DNA of 64,000 nt. It comes from Lottia gigantea (taxonomy: Eukaryota > Mollusca > Gastropoda > Lottiidae). Both the position numbers and the translations under genes were made by a program. Below the pieces are notes generated by a model. It worked only from the letters and a program-made list of their open reading frames with translations, searched no databases and was not told the DNA's origin. The stretch lies in assembly GCF_000327385.1 (NCBI RefSeq), contig NW_008710049.1, forward strand, positions 3,544,665 through 3,608,664, written 5' to 3'. Each line of letters begins with the position of its first letter. Positions within the stretch are counted from its first letter, which is position 1. Of the stretch, positions 38,001 to 64,000 are shown piece after piece.

Positions 38001-40560
38001 TAAACCAATACAATTAGTCCCCATTGATCAAGAATTAAATTCTGGCAACAGTTTTCTTGAAAGAAATTTTGACAATGATGGTTCGAGAGAGATTCTTCTA
38101 GCTTCTGATGACTTATGGCGTAACTTTCCTTCTTAGTTCTGACTCCAAATATTGGAAATTGTGGTCCATTTTTTCTTATAATCTGTCCTGATGTTTATAT
38201 TTTATAGCTTAACATGTGTCAGCTGTAAATGATATTTTTTAATATTTTTTATATAAATATTTCTAACATGTGCAATTGCAATATGATATATTATTGTATT
38301 TTCTTGGGTTATAAATTTCTTGCATTCAATTCATTTTTTTTTTGTTGAATAGTGAGATAATTATTTCTTTTACCTTCAAAATTTTTTTTATAAAAATATA
38401 ATTTCACTAGATGTAGAAAAATTGAACAAAGTTATAAACCGTTGAGAAGACACTCAGTGAACTTAGTTTATGTCAGTAATACACAATAAAACAATCAGTT
38501 TTTTACAAATGAATCTGTTTTTTTTTTATGCAACAAAATGAAGAAAAAACAGCTTTGCTTGACTTGAGTGATTTAGTTGAAATATATAAGATAAGTTATT
38601 GATTTTGATGATTTAATAAGCATTTAAATCAGAAAAGAAGATACTGAAATATGAAAGCAATGTAATTAGACAGGAAAATATTATAATATTGTTAACCTGG
38701 AAAGTTGACACTGAAGGTTCTCATTATTATTAAAATTCACAATTACTCATTGAATATCATAAATGATGTGAGTAAAAATGGTAAAGTGTTAAATATATGA
38801 TATGATATGTGTAAATCTCTACGGATACCATGGTTAAAAGATTAATCTGAGTTTCACAATGATTTGTTTCTAACTAGCAAATGCTTATATATAAGCTGAT
38901 GCCATTCTTATTATAAAAAAAAAATTTCATGAAAGCGGACAACCTAGTAAACTGCAAACTCTATCCAATCCTTTGATTGGTTATAATTGTCCTAATTTGT
39001 CTTTCATATTTGTAACATATCATTAATTGTTGTGCATTTAGTGACATTTCCTTCATCAAAACATGAACTATTAAAATGACAATTGAGTCAAATTCTTTGT
39101 GATGTTACAAAAATCTGCATGTGGCAATTAAACAACAGTATTCAGTTGGCTTTAACATTTACTTCATATGTGTACTTAATAGTTTAAAGTTCTTAAAAAA
39201 ATTCTAAAAATGGATTGAACAGGAGGTGAATTATCCTGAAATTATTCATTATTCAATTGTTTTACAGTTAAAGTTGATTTAAAAGGCTTTATGTGGAATG
39301 TTGATTTAAAAAAAATCCAAAAACAGATTGCAAGGTCAATGGTATATTTGTTTTAGTGCAGTTTTTCGTTCAGTTTTATGATTTTGTGGATTGTTTTAAT
39401 GCTTTATGGTAGAAATCCTGTTAAAAAAAATGTTTATTCAGGGCAAGGTGCTGTTTGCACATGCATTATAAGGTATATATTATTCTACATCTCTTTCTAT
39501 GTAGGTGGAATAAATATATGGTTTGGACTCTGAATTGATGAAATGAAAAAATATCCAATTCCATTTTAATATATTTTTTTATTCTGTAAAGTGGACACAA
39601 AATATTTTGAAAACAATATATATATTGATTTGGATATACCTGCTAATTAAAGGTTTAGTTTTGAACAGGTGCAAAATGTGTTCATTGTCAATCTTATGAA
39701 AATATATGCTTGTGATTAATAAATGATGTGTTTTAAAAAACTAAACTTACATTAACTTTGATTTTTGAAAAAGTAATGACACTTTGGAAATGGAATCTAT
39801 ATAAATAACTGTTGAAGTAACTTTTCATTAGTGCTAATGGTTTTGATAAATTTGAACAGTTAGAATTTTGACATTGAAATTTTGAATAATGCCAAGGTGT
39901 ACAAAACTGAATTTTTCCATTTTAGATATTAAAGCCTTGAATATCAAGTTGTGTTTTTTTTTTATTATAAAAGATAACTGATATTTTTTAGATGAACACA
40001 TATTTTAATTTATTGACCAAGACAACGATCTTGGCTTCATCAGATTTCATCTGTTATTTTATCATTCCTATAAATTGATATCAAAGGTTTTATGTAAGTG
40101 ATATATGGGATTTTAAAGTATTTTTGATGTTTTTCTTTTGATACAATTAGTAGCTAAAATAAGAAATCAATAAAATTTATTTTTTCAAGATCTGCCTTTC
40201 ATTCAGACACATAAACATATGTAGATCTATTGTCCCAATTTTTTTAAAAGGGATAAGGATTGGTGATGTTGCTATTTCTGTTTTGAAAAATTTGGAGCAA
40301 TTTATTCTTTCTTCATTTTTTCTGATCCACTGACAAAAAAAAGAGCGCCCCTGGAATTGGTCAGTGCTGAAAAATCTGGAAAAAGTGGTTATTTTGCTGT
40401 TTTGTTTTATGGACTTTTTTTTATTTGTGCGCATCATTTGAGTTTGAGATTGTATATTTTGTCATTGTAGTAACTGATTTCCAACCTCCAGATAAACTAT
40501 TGATCAGGTTATTATACTATTACATGAGTCTAGTGGACACCATGTCTTACCTTATTTCAG
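35062..40560. other. No gene recognised; AT-rich, would be 5' UTR intron or intergenic
   Basis: Long AT-rich non-coding run with poly-A and poly-T stretches and a short (TTAG)4 run at 36136-36151. It ends in the pyrimidine-rich acceptor cttatttcag at 40560, just before the first coding exon of the arrestin gene. Confidence 0.45.
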
Positions 40561-40845
40561 TGTGTTAACATTGAGTTGAAGACCAAAACTTTCTATGTAC
40601 TGGATGAGTAATGTAAAACCCGCTACCTCATTCTATTGCTTTTGGAGACTTTTCTAGTACTGATACAATTAAACATCAATGCTTCCAGTTCAAGAGACTG
40701 TCAATTTGTGGGCTAAGAAAGAAACAAATAAAACTTTGGACCAGGAACTATTTCATTCCATTATGTCAATTATAGCTCTTTGGACCCTTCACTTATCGTA
40801 ATTTAGTATTAGTAATGTGCTATTGAGAGACTAAAAGCTGTCACT

Positions 40846-64000
<23,155 letters not shown>

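Overview
This is AT-rich metazoan nuclear DNA with long introns, scattered short transposon relics and one clearly recognisable spliced gene on the + strand. The repeat families suggest a lophotrochozoan and most likely a mollusc. They include an element with tacgccca/tgggcgta ends, a CCGT tetranucleotide run and ~170-bp core repeats, resembling bivalve 'pearl' elements. There are also PIF/Harbinger, Tc1 and tRNA-like SINE fragments, and frequent TAGGCCTA octamers. I cannot name the genus or species.

The gene is an alpha-arrestin (arrestin domain-containing protein, ARRDC2/3/4/TXNIP-like). Five coding exons (40846-41147, 43720-43853, 56794-56904, 61987-62213, 62813-62995) join in phase through GT-AG introns. 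They encode about 319 residues, covering the whole Arrestin_N domain and the start of Arrestin_C; the rest lies beyond the right edge. The first coding exon adds an unusual ~100-residue acidic, cysteine-rich N-terminus. A second well-placed ATG in exon 2 (43736) would give an ordinary short arrestin N-terminus. A relatively CpG-rich block at 5211-5629 ending in a consensus donor, and a good acceptor at 40560, could be the promoter/5' UTR exon and the end of a ~35-kb 5' UTR intron. That link is inference.

Layout: 1-5.2 kb has no recognised gene and two small tandem duplications. 5.2-5.6 kb holds the candidate promoter/5' exon. 5.6-40.6 kb is non-coding and repeat-studded: tandem units at 6.4 and 29.6 kb, a duplicated block around an assembly gap at 8.7-9.7 kb, palindromic and TIR elements at 20.1, 24.9 and 25.6 kb, a Tc1 relic at 26.3-27.0 kb, and a duplicated block at 28.4/31.3 kb. 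40.6-63.0 kb is the arrestin gene. Its introns carry a second gap inside an inverted repeat (45.3-45.5 kb), an internally deleted Harbinger element (45.6-45.9 kb), a 27-bp minisatellite (48.7-49.0 kb), pearl-like elements (49.5, 52.6, 60.6 kb) and SINE-like pieces. A perfect-looking hairpin element lies at 63.1 kb. I saw no tRNA or rRNA gene, no CRISPR array, and no retroviral or other virus-like element.
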